NCBI GenBank assembly: GCA_030426925.1
Contig: JAUHXT010000001.1
Location: 1 to 64,000, forward strand
Direction: 5' to 3'
Length of the DNA: 64,000 nt
From: Alphaproteobacteria bacterium
GTDB lineage: Bacteria > Pseudomonadota > Alphaproteobacteria > Micavibrionales > Micavibrionaceae
This document shows, in pieces, positions 38,095 to 47,142 of this stretch. The translations under genes and the position numbers were made by a program. Every line of letters begins with the position of its first letter. The stretch's first letter is position 1. The notes under the pieces were generated by a model. That model was not told the DNA's origin. It made no database searches and saw nothing but the letters and a program-made list of their open reading frames with translations.

Positions 38095-38934
38095 TTAAAG
38101 GATGACCGTGCGGCCCCCGTGCACAAATATGCGGCGTTCGGCGTACAGGCGGATGGCTTCGGCCAGGGTGCGGGTTTCGTTGTCCTGTCCTATGCTAATG
38201 AGGCGTTCAGGCGTATCGGCGTGGGTGACGGGGGCGACACGCTGCACAATAATCGGCCCTTCGTCGAGGTCGGACGTCACAAAATGCGATGTTGCGCCGA
38301 TGATTTTGACTCCGCGCTCGTAAGCCTGATGGTACGGTTTTGCGCCCTTGAATCCGGGCAGGAAAGAATGGTGGATGTTGATGATGCGCCCGGCGTGACG
38401 TTCGCTCATCTCCGCTGAAAGAATTTGCATATAGCGGGCAAGGACGGTGAGTTCCGTTCCCGTGCTTTCAATCAGTTCCGAAATCTGTGCTTCCTGCTGC
38501 GGTTTTGTTTTCGGTGTTACCGGCAGGTGGTGGAAGGGCAGGCCGTGCGATTCCACAAAATCTTTGCTGTCCGTATGGTTGGACACGACACCCGCAATAT
38601 CGACGGGCAGGGTTTTTGTGAGCCAGCGGTACAGCAGGTCATTCAGGCAATGATCCGGTCTGGATACAAGGATAAGGGTTTTCAGCGGTTTGGCTGCATC
38701 GCATACTTCATGCTTCATGTCGAAATTTGCTGCGATATCCTGCATGGTATCCGAAAATTTTGCTGCAGCATTTTGTGCGGTTTGTGAGAATTTGACCCGC
38801 ATGAAAAACTGTTCCGACAAGGGGTCGTGATATTGCGCGGATTCTTCGATGTTGCAGCCGGAATCAGACAGGGCCGTGGCTACGGCCGCAACAATTCCGG
38901 GTTTGTCGATGCAGGAAAGACGTAAGATATACAT
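38095..38934 (-). CDS. purU: Formyltetrahydrofolate deformylase
   Basis: 279 residues. N-terminal ACT domain (LRLSCIDKPGIVAAVATALS) followed by the formyltransferase-fold hydrolase domain with VSNHTD, GLPFHHLPV, LARYMQILS and the IINIHHSFLPGFKGAKPY motif. It releases formate from 10-formyl-THF to balance one-carbon pools. Its start overlaps the DUF4139 gene's stop in TAATG, so translation is probably coupled. Confidence 0.96.
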   Translation of the reverse strand: MYILRLSCIDKPGIVAAVATALSDSGCNIEESAQYHDPLSEQFFMRVKFSQTAQNAAAKFSDTMQDIAANFDMKHEVCDAAKPLKTLILVSRPDHCLNDLLYRWLTKTLPVDIAGVVSNHTDSKDFVESHGLPFHHLPVTPKTKPQQEAQISELIESTGTELTVLARYMQILSAEMSERHAGRIINIHHSFLPGFKGAKPYHQAYERGVKIIGATSHFVTSDLDEGPIIVQRVAPVTHADTPERLISIGQDNETRTLAEAIRLYAERRIFVHGGRTVIL

Positions 38935-40607
38935 TAATTCGGCAGTCCTATGATTTGCGTGTCCTTGGGCCAGCTGACGGTCCAGCCGAGTTTGATATCG
39001 GTTTTGGTTTTTGCCGGCAGCTCGCTGCGCCAGGTCAGCAGGCCTTTGATATTGTCCGTATCCTTTTCATATCCGGGGGTGGTGGCGTCGGGCAGGATTT
39101 TGGCTTCGATTTTTTCATCCTTTGATACCGGAACGGTTTCCTGCACCACCAGTTTAACAGGTGCGCTTCGCAGGTTGTTGATGCCCGTAATCACCTGGCG
39201 TTCCTTGTTGTTGTCACGTCCCAGAAGGCCGGTTTCACCGCCTTCGTCTTTCAGCGTATTGCGGGTGACTTCGACCTGGTCGTCGATGCCGAAATACAGT
39301 GCCGTGTCTTTACCCGGGCGCAGCAATGGCAACGATGATTGACCGACATAGGCGCCATCGCGGAACAGGCTGACCGTGCCCGGCAGTATCGGGGCTTCGC
39401 CCTTCAGCATTGTTTTGGTGGCGAGGTAGGCGTCTGCGCTAACCTGCGGTTTCACATGAATTTCCAGAACGGAATCCGTATCAAAGCTGCCGACCAGTAA
39501 CTTGCTTTCCGTGCCATCGGCCAGAACGTCGCTTGGGCCCACGATTTTATATTCCGCCGTAAAGCCGCCTGTGTCGATTTGTGCAGCAATCATGCGCGCA
39601 GGTTGCGGCGCGGTGGCCATGTCAGACTCTGCCTCATCCATTAACGCGGCAGGGGCGGCCATTTCCATCGCAGCTCCGGCAGAGAAGGATTGCCTGCTCA
39701 TCGCCTTCATTTCACGCATGGCGTGTTGTGCAATGTTGACCCACATTGCGGACAGGTCCGGCAGGGACGCGCCACGGTGCGGGCGGGCGGTGGAGAGGGT
39801 GAGCGCAATATCGGTCCAGTCTTCGCCTGTGCGCTGGCTCACTGCACCATATTGCACCAGTTCCAGCTTGCCGGTTTTGGTGTTCAGGCGGGCATCATAG
39901 ACCGGGCGCCAGCCGGCATTGCCCATCTGGTAGCTGAGCTCCAGCGTCAGATTGGCCCCGCGGGCCGCTTCGACAGGCAGGGAGACGGTGTAGGTCTGTT
40001 TGCCGCCGGTGCGGATCTGGTCTAAATCCTGGCGCAGTTTGACAATCTGCTGTTCGATATCGGCCAGTTCAATTTGCTTTAGAATCGTGTTTTTTTCCGC
40101 TTCGCCATAACCGTCCGTTACCGTTTTTGCTGCGCTTGCCCATTGGTCAGGTTTTAGGTTGAAATCGGCTATTTCTTCACGCGTGCGTTCGGACGCCTTG
40201 GCCATCAGGCTGTCATAAAATTCCTTTTGCTTGGCCAGTGCAGTCATTTCCGCGCCGATAATCAGCTGGCGGTCCTGAAGCACCTTGATCTGGTCATTGA
40301 TTTCTTTTTCGCGGGGTATGACAAGGTCGGCGGAGTTCACCAGCTTGTGGCTCAAAGCGCCCAGTGTCACGGCTGCGTTACCCGTTCCTTCTACACGCAA
40401 GGAGTCAGGGAATAAGCCGATAGGCAGGCCGGTCAGCTGAATTTCATGTGCGCCGGCCGGTACATTCACGATGGCCGTACGGGTTATTGTTGCGCGCCCC
40501 GAATACACAGTCGCGGCCGTGATATCGCTATCCGTTTCAATGGTATTGGCATAGGCGGGAAAGGCCAGAACACTTAAAACTGTCAAAATAGAAAGGGCGG
40601 TGCGCAT
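38934..40607 (-). CDS. DUF4139 (MuiA-type) exported protein
   Basis: 557 residues with a signal peptide (cleavage near AYA-N, residue 21). N-terminal DUF4140 strand region (ATVYSGRATITRTAIVNVPA), a coiled coil in the middle (about 95-210), then the DUF4139 beta domain (NLTLELSYQMGNAGWRPVYD, TGEDWTDIALTLSTA). Related proteins are annotated as mucoidy-inhibitor MuiA family, but molecular function is not known. It probably acts in the periplasm. Confidence 0.88.
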   Translation of the reverse strand: MRTALSILTVLSVLAFPAYANTIETDSDITAATVYSGRATITRTAIVNVPAGAHEIQLTGLPIGLFPDSLRVEGTGNAAVTLGALSHKLVNSADLVIPREKEINDQIKVLQDRQLIIGAEMTALAKQKEFYDSLMAKASERTREEIADFNLKPDQWASAAKTVTDGYGEAEKNTILKQIELADIEQQIVKLRQDLDQIRTGGKQTYTVSLPVEAARGANLTLELSYQMGNAGWRPVYDARLNTKTGKLELVQYGAVSQRTGEDWTDIALTLSTARPHRGASLPDLSAMWVNIAQHAMREMKAMSRQSFSAGAAMEMAAPAALMDEAESDMATAPQPARMIAAQIDTGGFTAEYKIVGPSDVLADGTESKLLVGSFDTDSVLEIHVKPQVSADAYLATKTMLKGEAPILPGTVSLFRDGAYVGQSSLPLLRPGKDTALYFGIDDQVEVTRNTLKDEGGETGLLGRDNNKERQVITGINNLRSAPVKLVVQETVPVSKDEKIEAKILPDATTPGYEKDTDNIKGLLTWRSELPAKTKTDIKLGWTVSWPKDTQIIGLPN

Positions 40608-40691
40608 GGTTTACTCCTTTACGGCTCAAGGGATTTGCGTGTGCGTGCGCTACAGGATAGCATAGATAAGGAGAAGGGAAAGGAACGAATC

Positions 40692-40937
40692 ATGTGTTGT
40701 AAATTCATTCATGGGGCCGCGCTGGCTGCGAATATCCTCACCATTCTGGCGCTGTTGTTTTTCGCCGTGACGGAAGCACGCGGTGCACAGGATTTTGTTA
40801 TCCTGGTGCCCTTCCTGATTGCCCCGGTCCTTTCCGTGATTGCGCTTTTCCAGATTCCGGGAACGGAGGAGCGGAAGCTGGCAAAACAGGTTCGCCTCGC
40901 GCGATTGAAAAAGGAGCTTGAAGACTTAAAGGCATAG
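40692..40937 (+). CDS. Small two-helix membrane protein
   Basis: 81 residues, two hydrophobic segments (ALAANILTILALLFFAV and FVILVPFLIAPVLSVIALF) and a charged C-terminal helix (LAKQVRLARLKKELEDL). The ATG at 40692 has AAGGAA upstream. The last 140 bases overlap the 3' end of the convergent HD-domain gene. Function unknown. Confidence 0.65.
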   Translation: MCCKFIHGAALAANILTILALLFFAVTEARGAQDFVILVPFLIAPVLSVIALFQIPGTEERKLAKQVRLARLKKELEDLKA

Positions 40938-41637
40938 TGTAATGCAGTGAAAAATGCCGCCCCAGAATTGTAAACGGGATAGGCAGCCTTTCGCCCCTTG
41001 ATGAAAATTCTTTAAGCAGCTTGTTCGCCATTCTGGGGTGTTCTTTGTATCCCTCTCTTGAACGCATGTAGTCGACCATGGACCTGCCGGGTGCGTTGTA
41101 ATCCGCTTTCGGGTCCGCCCTGACCTTCAGGATATCAACCAGATAGTGATAAGCGACATTGTACGCCTTTGCTTTAAGTTCCTGATGCCGCGGCTCCGTG
41201 ATATGGCGGTAGCGCGTTGGGTCCGAGTTGTGTTTCAAGTCAGCAATTTTTACCTGAATGGCGTCTTCCCCTGCCAGGCTGCATCTTTCAATGAAATCGA
41301 AATACTGTTCACCATCCCTTTTTGTCACGGCGTCCAGCGCCTTTAATACCCGTTCGGAAAAACCCATGTCCCGGATATCCTGCAAGGTCCAGTCACTATC
41401 CTCGATGACATCGTGCAGGATAGAGATGATCCGTTTGTATTTGGATTGGTGTTGTGCCGTAACAGTCACAGCGTGTTCGGAGAAATCTTCGCCAGACCGC
41501 TGTTTTTTGCCGTAAAAAGCGCAGCCAGCAATGATCATGGCGACATTCAGCTGCGCTTCTTCAAAATTAGCACCGTTCCCAATGGCGGCTTCATACAGTT
41601 CGTCTTTGCGCGCTTTGATTTCCTGTTTTGTGAACAT
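40798..41637 (-). CDS. HD-domain hydrolase related to ppGpp hydrolases
   Basis: 279 residues. Metal-binding HD in SILHDVIEDSDWTLQDI and VKIADLKHNSD, as in the hydrolase half of RelA/SpoT-type enzymes; the synthetase and regulatory domains are absent, so it is a stand-alone small hydrolase-like protein. The first ~215 residues look like the whole domain; the rest is proline- and glycine-rich and overlaps the opposite-strand membrane-protein gene. The true end may be ancestrally earlier. Its start lies 57 bases outside the IS1595 element. Confidence 0.75.
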   Translation of the reverse strand: MFTKQEIKARKDELYEAAIGNGANFEEAQLNVAMIIAGCAFYGKKQRSGEDFSEHAVTVTAQHQSKYKRIISILHDVIEDSDWTLQDIRDMGFSERVLKALDAVTKRDGEQYFDFIERCSLAGEDAIQVKIADLKHNSDPTRYRHITEPRHQELKAKAYNVAYHYLVDILKVRADPKADYNAPGRSMVDYMRSREGYKEHPRMANKLLKEFSSRGERLPIPFTILGRHFSLHYTMPLSLQAPFSIARGEPVLPASAPPFPESGKAQSRKGPGQSGRAPG

Positions 41638-41693
41638 AGTCGGTTTTTATATACCCATTGTTCTTATGTAAAGGCTTTTTCTACGCACTCTTG

Positions 41694-41738
41694 TTATTAT
41701 AGGAATAATATCCCAATTATATCCTTGACTGCACATAT
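41694..41738 (+). repeat. Left terminal inverted repeat of the IS1595 element
   Basis: Begins TTATTATAGG and contains CCTTGACTGCACATAT; it mirrors the right end at 43861-43905. Confidence 0.8.
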
Positions 41739-41759
41739 CCGACCCTGTATATTAAGGGT

Positions 41760-42737
41760 ATGAACATTACAGCAAAGATATACCATAACGAAGACGCGGC
41801 CCGTAAGCACCTTGAAAAGATGCGCTGGGGTGACGGAATGCACTGCCCTTATTGTGGCGGTACAGAGAAAATCAAAGAAGCCAAGATGAAGTCCAAGCCC
41901 TCGAAGGCCAATCCAGAGGTTAAGGACGTGAAGGGCTATTACCACTGTGGCGACTGCCGCAAGAGATTTACCGTTCGCACAGGCTCAGTTTATGAGCGTA
42001 GCCACATTCCCCTTCATAAATGGGTGCTGGCAACGCACCTCATGGCATCATCCAAGAAAGGCATGAGTGCGCACCAGTTACACCGTATGTTAGGCGTGAC
42101 CTATAAATCAGCTTGGTTTATGGCACACCGCATAAGAGAAGCCATGAACGATCTAACGCCCCCGCCTATGGGCGGTGAAGGTAAGACGGTTCAAGCCGAT
42201 GAAACATATTTCGGCTCTAAGTCCGGCCCGTTGCCAAAGGAACGCACGAGCGGTGAGCCGTTTAGTGGCCGTAAGGGCGGACAAAAACGCGCTCACAAAA
42301 TGTCTGTGGTATCCCTGATCTCGGAAGGTAAAGCCCGTACATTCCACGTTGACCGCGCTACAGTAGACAGTGTGGGTGAAATCCTGCGCCGTAACGTGGA
42401 CTTGGCTTCTATCCTGCACACCGATGAATCCCGCCTGTATCCCCGTAATGCGGAAGACTTCGCAGGGCATGAAACGGTACGCCATGCTGCCGGAGAATAT
42501 TACCGGGACGGTGTAACCACAAACAACTGTGAGAACTTCTTCTCTATCTTTAAACGGGGAATGAAGGGTATCTATCAGCACTGTTCAGAACGCCACCTAC
42601 AGCGTTATTTGAGCGAGTTCGACTTCCGTTATAACAACCGTGACATTGACGACTTCACAAGAGCCGTTGCCGCTATCAAAGGGGCAGAAGGAAAGCGCCT
42701 GACATATCGGCGGATTAACGAACGCAAAGCCGCGTAA
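41760..42737 (+). CDS. IS1595-family transposase
   Basis: 325 residues. N-terminal zinc ribbon with C29/C32 and C63/C66, a helical DNA-binding part (GMSAHQLHRMLGVTYKSAWF), and an RNase H-like core with D147 (VQADETYFG), D222 (HTDESRLY) and E258 in NNCENFFSIFKRGMKGIYQH, the characteristic ISXO2-like signature. All catalytic residues are present and the frame is intact, so it may be active. The ATG is only 22 bases from the left inverted repeat, without a clear ribosome site. Confidence 0.95.
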   Translation: MNITAKIYHNEDAARKHLEKMRWGDGMHCPYCGGTEKIKEAKMKSKPSKANPEVKDVKGYYHCGDCRKRFTVRTGSVYERSHIPLHKWVLATHLMASSKKGMSAHQLHRMLGVTYKSAWFMAHRIREAMNDLTPPPMGGEGKTVQADETYFGSKSGPLPKERTSGEPFSGRKGGQKRAHKMSVVSLISEGKARTFHVDRATVDSVGEILRRNVDLASILHTDESRLYPRNAEDFAGHETVRHAAGEYYRDGVTTNNCENFFSIFKRGMKGIYQHCSERHLQRYLSEFDFRYNNRDIDDFTRAVAAIKGAEGKRLTYRRINERKAA

Positions 42738-42826
42738 GTATAAAAAAATTAGACATGTGGGGAAAACTTAAGTTGTTCCCCTTGCGTACCTGTATCGCTG
42801 TGGACGAATCGGTGTATATCTGACCT

Positions 42827-43072
42827 TGGCGGTTGTCGTCCTCATTTCTGAACTAAGGCACCCTTATGTGGTTACCGTTGACGCAATAGGGCGTCAAAAT
42901 CAGAAAGGAGGTGATTACCATACAGGTAATTTGCACTTGGCCTAAAGCTGTGTTCGTTCGCGCGTACCAGCGTTTTAGGTTAGGCAGATGGGAGTCCGTT
43001 GTGGCTCACTGTCGTTCTTATCCTAGCTAAATTTGGTTAGGGAAGATTTAACTAAGTAAGCGACAACCGCCA
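42827..43072. repeat. 12-bp inverted repeat enclosing ~220 bases inside the element
   Basis: TGGCGGTTGTCG at 42827-42838 and CGACAACCGCCA at 43061-43072 pair perfectly. Smaller hairpins lie between them, for example GACGC/GCGTC near 42885, ATTACC/GGTAAT at 42914-42929, and CCTAAAGCTG with CAGC..TTTAGG. Either a structured transcript or a nested element boundary. Confidence 0.6.
42920..43030 (+). CDS. Short ORF with strong ribosome site and probable AUA start
   Basis: 36 residues reading QVICTWPKAVFVRAYQRF after the start, then LGRWESVVAHCRSYPS and TAA. The sequence AGGAGG (42907-42912) lies eight bases before ATA at 42920; no ATG is in frame. A GTG at 42911 overlaps the ribosome site and is less likely. 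The composition looks protein-like but no family is recognised. It lies inside the 12-bp inverted repeat. Confidence 0.4.
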   Translation: MQVICTWPKAVFVRAYQRFRLGRWESVVAHCRSYPS

Positions 43073-43105
43073 CTATTGCTATGGAATCAGATTCGAGTCC
43101 GGCGG

Positions 43106-43228
43106 TCAATCATCCTTTTTTTCCTTGGACTTATCAGCGGGTTTCCTAGGCTTAGGCGGTGTTTTCAACATGCGCTCCAATACTTTATCCCGTTCCTTTT
43201 CGTCTTTAGTTGGTTTATCTTTAGTCAT
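43106..43228 (-). CDS. Tiny lysine-rich protein of the IS element
   Basis: 40 residues, highly charged, with the phrase LERMLKTPPKPRKPADKSK. Small proteins with an (R/K)MLxTPPKPxK core are, from memory, common in Alphaproteobacteria, though function is unknown. Its ATG and that of the HEPN-like gene overlap on opposite strands in the tetramer CATG (43226-43229). Confidence 0.45.
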   Translation of the reverse strand: MTKDKPTKDEKERDKVLERMLKTPPKPRKPADKSKEKKDD

Positions 43229-43793
43229 GCTTGAGCCTATCCCAGATAAAGAATTGCAGCAAGAAGCAGAGATCAAATCTGCCATTGGTGAGGCTACTCT
43301 AGCTTGGTCCCACGTTGAAATGCAGTTGTGTGAGATACTCCAAAACTTCATGGAGCCCGCAGTAGCAGTGTCCACTTGGGACTCAATAATTAGCTTTAAC
43401 GCCCGCCTTAATACAGTGAGTAATGTTGTTACCCTCAAAATTGAGGACAGCGAATATCTCTCCCTTTGGGGAAAACTGGCCCGCAAAGCCAATAGGCTGT
43501 CCAGCCTGAGAAATGAGGTTGCTCACTCAACCCTATTACACGGCGAGAAAGAGGGGGTTCTTTTAGTACCCTATTTCTCTTATCTGAAAATCGAAAACCA
43601 AAAGAAGCTTACAGCCAAAGAAATATTAGAGCTCTCCATGAGCTTTCTAGATCTATCCCACGCCCTTATGTGGTTTCAATACACCCTGTTTCCTGTGGAA
43701 GACCAAGACATTCAGAGACAAGCGACAGAACCAGTTCCCGATCTAATAATTCGTTTTCAAAAGAAAGACGACCAGAACCCTGAAGAACCTTAA
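43227..43793 (+). CDS. HEPN-like passenger protein of the IS element
   Basis: 188 residues from the ATG at 43227. It is all-helical in appearance, with a conserved-looking IGEATLAWSHVEMQLCEILQ helix and, at residues 95-100, RNEVAH, an R-N-x3-H arrangement matching the RX4-6H motif of HEPN RNases and their relatives. No antitoxin-type neighbour is certain. Longer in-frame starts exist (ATG at 43170, TTG at 43125) but would overlap the minus-strand ORF fully. No clear ribosome site. RNase activity is inference from a single motif. Confidence 0.6.
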   Translation: MLEPIPDKELQQEAEIKSAIGEATLAWSHVEMQLCEILQNFMEPAVAVSTWDSIISFNARLNTVSNVVTLKIEDSEYLSLWGKLARKANRLSSLRNEVAHSTLLHGEKEGVLLVPYFSYLKIENQKKLTAKEILELSMSFLDLSHALMWFQYTLFPVEDQDIQRQATEPVPDLIIRFQKKDDQNPEEP

Positions 43794-43857
43794 CGCCCCT
43801 CTGGATCATCTCCTCAGTTATTTCTACGCCGCCCTGTCCTTTAGAATCATCTGTCAT
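43666..43857 (-). CDS. Tiny acidic protein at the right end of the IS element
   Basis: 63 residues (MTDDSKGQGGVEITEEMIQR start). The ITEEMI..GV pattern followed by an acidic helix recalls short proteins seen in alphaproteobacterial genomes, but I cannot name a family. It overlaps the last 128 bases of the HEPN-like gene on the other strand and begins four bases inside the right inverted repeat. No ribosome site visible, so moderate doubt. Confidence 0.4.
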   Translation of the reverse strand: MTDDSKGQGGVEITEEMIQRGVKVLQGSGRLSFENELLDRELVLSLVSECLGLPQETGCIETT

Positions 43858-43860
43858 AAT

Positions 43861-43905
43861 ATTTGTGCAGTCAAGTATATAATTGTGAATAATATCCTAT
43901 AATAA
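43861..43905 (-). repeat. Right terminal inverted repeat of the IS1595 element
   Basis: Reverse complement begins TTATTATAGG and contains ACTTGACTGCACAAAT, matching the left end; GGCTTTTT follows directly. Confidence 0.8.
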
Positions 43906-43929
43906 GGCTTTTTATCAAGGGGGCCAGCC

Positions 43930-44202
43930 ATGCCGCGCAAATGGACAGACGAACAAAAACGTCAGCAAGCCGAAAAAATCCGCCGCTGGAAACCGTGGGA
44001 ACACTCCACCGGGCCGAAAACGGCGCAGGGCAAAGCGCGCTCGCGCTATAACGCCTTAAAAGAAGGCACGTACACCCCGGAATGGGGGGACATCCGCAAA
44101 GCTTTGATCCTCAACAAGGCGTTTTTGGACAAGGCGCTGGATTTTCAGGTCGCGCGCGACATGCTTGCTTTCAAACGCAGCGTTAAGGATTCGAACTATT
44201 AA
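43930..44202 (+). CDS. Small basic protein of unknown function
   Basis: 90 residues, basic. It contains KPWEHSTGPKTAQGKARSRY followed by NALKEGTY, a GP(K/R)T..GKARS.NALK.G motif shared by short alphaproteobacterial proteins of unknown role. AAGGGGG lies upstream of the ATG. The IS1595 element sits just before it, so its original promoter may have been displaced. Confidence 0.7.
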   Translation: MPRKWTDEQKRQQAEKIRRWKPWEHSTGPKTAQGKARSRYNALKEGTYTPEWGDIRKALILNKAFLDKALDFQVARDMLAFKRSVKDSNY

Positions 44203-44240
44203 CATCAGCAACGCCGTCATAATGAAATCAAGGGCTTATA

Positions 44241-44270
44241 AAAAAGACCGCCCCATGGGGGCGGCCTTTG
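44241..44270 (-). terminator. Terminator of ahcY
   Basis: Hairpin CCGCCCC / GGGGCGG (44248-44264) followed, on the minus strand, by TCTTTTTTAT. It may also stop the plus-strand small gene. Confidence 0.8.
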
Positions 44271-44293
44271 TCGAAAACGAACTATTATCGCGT

Positions 44294-45610
<1,317 letters not shown>

Positions 45611-45715
45611 CTAAGCTCCTGAAATATTTAAGAAATCTTTACTGTTTTTGTTTATGCTATCTGCTTTGTGGTAAAACATAGGCATAAAGATAAAAAACCA
45701 GGGTTGGATATAGCA

Positions 45716-46102
45716 ATGAAGCACATGGATTTCAATCAATCAACTGAATTACCGCGTTATTCCTACGCACGCAGTCCAGTGAACGAACGTGCGTTTTTGA
45801 TACTGTTACAGGAAAATGCACAGGACAATGCCGAACCTGTCGGTGATTACACCGTGCTGGACAGGGACGAAGACATCCTGCTGGCCGAGAAAAAGGTGAT
45901 GAACCTTATTTCCCTTTTGAATGAAAAACCGGGGAAAGTCATCCAGCTGGACGGAGTGGAAGGACGCACGCATTACAATGTCATTTCAAATCCGCAAGAA
46001 ACAGAAGAACTGAAAGTCATCTTTTACACGCAAAAACGTGAAGGCGTATCAACGGAAAATGCGTTGTTCCGCGTGAAAAGCGATGAGACGATCTGGAATT
46101 AA
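45716..46102 (+). CDS. Hypothetical cytoplasmic protein
   Basis: 128 residues from the ATG at 45716 (a GTG at 45668 is the alternative). No signal or membrane segment; mixed alpha/beta composition with LLAEKKVMNLISLLNEKPGK and a strand-rich end. No family recognised. Divergent from ahcY and followed by a 36-residue ORF 15 bases on. Confidence 0.6.
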   Translation: MKHMDFNQSTELPRYSYARSPVNERAFLILLQENAQDNAEPVGDYTVLDRDEDILLAEKKVMNLISLLNEKPGKVIQLDGVEGRTHYNVISNPQETEELKVIFYTQKREGVSTENALFRVKSDETIWN

Positions 46103-46116
46103 GGGAGAGTCAGACA

Positions 46117-46227
46117 ATGAAAAATATTCACGGGGCATTAAAAGAGTTTGCACATTCGACATCAGGGCCGATTGCAGCTCTTGTTTCTGCTGCCAAGCCT
46201 ACATCGGCGCCGGGCGCAAAAATCTAG
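46117..46227 (+). CDS. Very small ORF after the hypothetical protein
   Basis: 36 residues starting MKNIHGALKEFAHSTSGPIA, alanine/serine/proline-rich at the end. AAGGGAGAG sits at good distance from the ATG and the frame begins 15 bases after the preceding stop, so it could be cotranslated. It ends two bases before the convergent transporter stop. Function unknown. Confidence 0.45.
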   Translation: MKNIHGALKEFAHSTSGPIAALVSAAKPTSAPGAKI

Positions 46228-46228
46228 C

Positions 46229-47137
46229 CTAAAGCAGTAAGACAGTTAGTCCGCCGAGAACCATGGCAATGAAGATTATTTTTATGCCTAAGAACCGGTC
46301 GAAGTCGTGACGGTTGAAATGGCGCGGAATCAAAAGCCCTAAGGTTATTCCAAATACCATTAGCAACATTGGCTGAATACCGTTTACCAATAAGACGTAA
46401 GTGGAGCTTGGGGCGGCGGCCAGTGCCAGAATTAAGAAGGCTTTTGCTGCGAATGCACCGCTTTGTTGTAATAAATCCCAGCCGAATGCTTCGAACCGTG
46501 ATTCAATCAGTACATTCTTAATATGGCTCCGCGTTTTACCTGAAAAGCAGAGGTAGATGAGGCCGCAGGACATCTGACCGGTCATGACCCAGAATGTGGT
46601 TGTTAACCAATATATGCTTTCAGTCGAAATGCTGCGCAATAATACCATATGGAGCGCAATAATAACGGATGACGAGATCATCAGACCCAGAACCTGAAAC
46701 GAGAATGATTTATTGCGAAAATCCCAGAGCAAACCAATACCGCCACAGATAATGACCAGGCCGGCGATCATATGCCGGATTTCCATGGTTTCCTGAAAGA
46801 GCAGCCAGCCGAATATAAGTGTGAAAAAGGGCACTGTTTGGAACAACGGTAGAGCGTTGCTGGCATCTTCCTTTTGAATCGCCAGAATGTATGGAACGAC
46901 GCCAACATAGAACAAGGTGCCGATTAACGCGGTTTTTATGATGGTAGACGGGGAAATTGAAAAAACAGCCGGCTGATAGAGTGCTATCGCGATCAGAAAC
47001 AAGCCGTATCCAATAACGGCAAAGCTTGAGTGAGCAAGTGGCTTACCCATAAAATAACGGCGGGACAGATATTGATCGATGAAATTTGTCGCCGCCCAGA
47101 AAAACGGGGGGATGAGTGCGAGCACAAACCAGTTCAT
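46229..47137 (-). CDS. EamA/DMT-family membrane transporter
   Basis: 302 residues with about ten hydrophobic helices in two halves, as in drug/metabolite exporters (DASNALPLFQTVPFFTLIFG; GIQPMLLMVFGITLGLLIP). The substrate cannot be told from sequence. It follows rapZ by five bases on the same strand and is probably in that operon, where PTS genes often stand in related genomes. Confidence 0.85.
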   Translation of the reverse strand: MNWFVLALIPPFFWAATNFIDQYLSRRYFMGKPLAHSSFAVIGYGLFLIAIALYQPAVFSISPSTIIKTALIGTLFYVGVVPYILAIQKEDASNALPLFQTVPFFTLIFGWLLFQETMEIRHMIAGLVIICGGIGLLWDFRNKSFSFQVLGLMISSSVIIALHMVLLRSISTESIYWLTTTFWVMTGQMSCGLIYLCFSGKTRSHIKNVLIESRFEAFGWDLLQQSGAFAAKAFLILALAAAPSSTYVLLVNGIQPMLLMVFGITLGLLIPRHFNRHDFDRFLGIKIIFIAMVLGGLTVLLL

Positions 47138-47142
47138 AAACG

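Larger units (their letters stand above)
41694..43905 (+). mobile_element. IS1595-family element with passenger genes (~2.2 kb)
   Basis: Bounded by imperfect 45-bp inverted repeats (36 of 45 positions match). It contains a DDE transposase, a short ORF with AUA start, a HEPN-like gene and two tiny minus-strand ORFs. An 8-base direct repeat GGCTTTTT stands directly after the right end (43906-43913) and 13 bases before the left repeat (41673-41680), matching the usual 8-bp target duplication of the family if the left end extends to 41681. Removing the element joins the sequence into a plausible empty site. Confidence 0.8.

Noticed and set aside
43085-43105. tRNA T-arm-like GATTCGAGTCC near the middle of the IS element
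   Set aside because: The bases around the loop do not pair as a T-stem and no acceptor or anticodon arms can be built.
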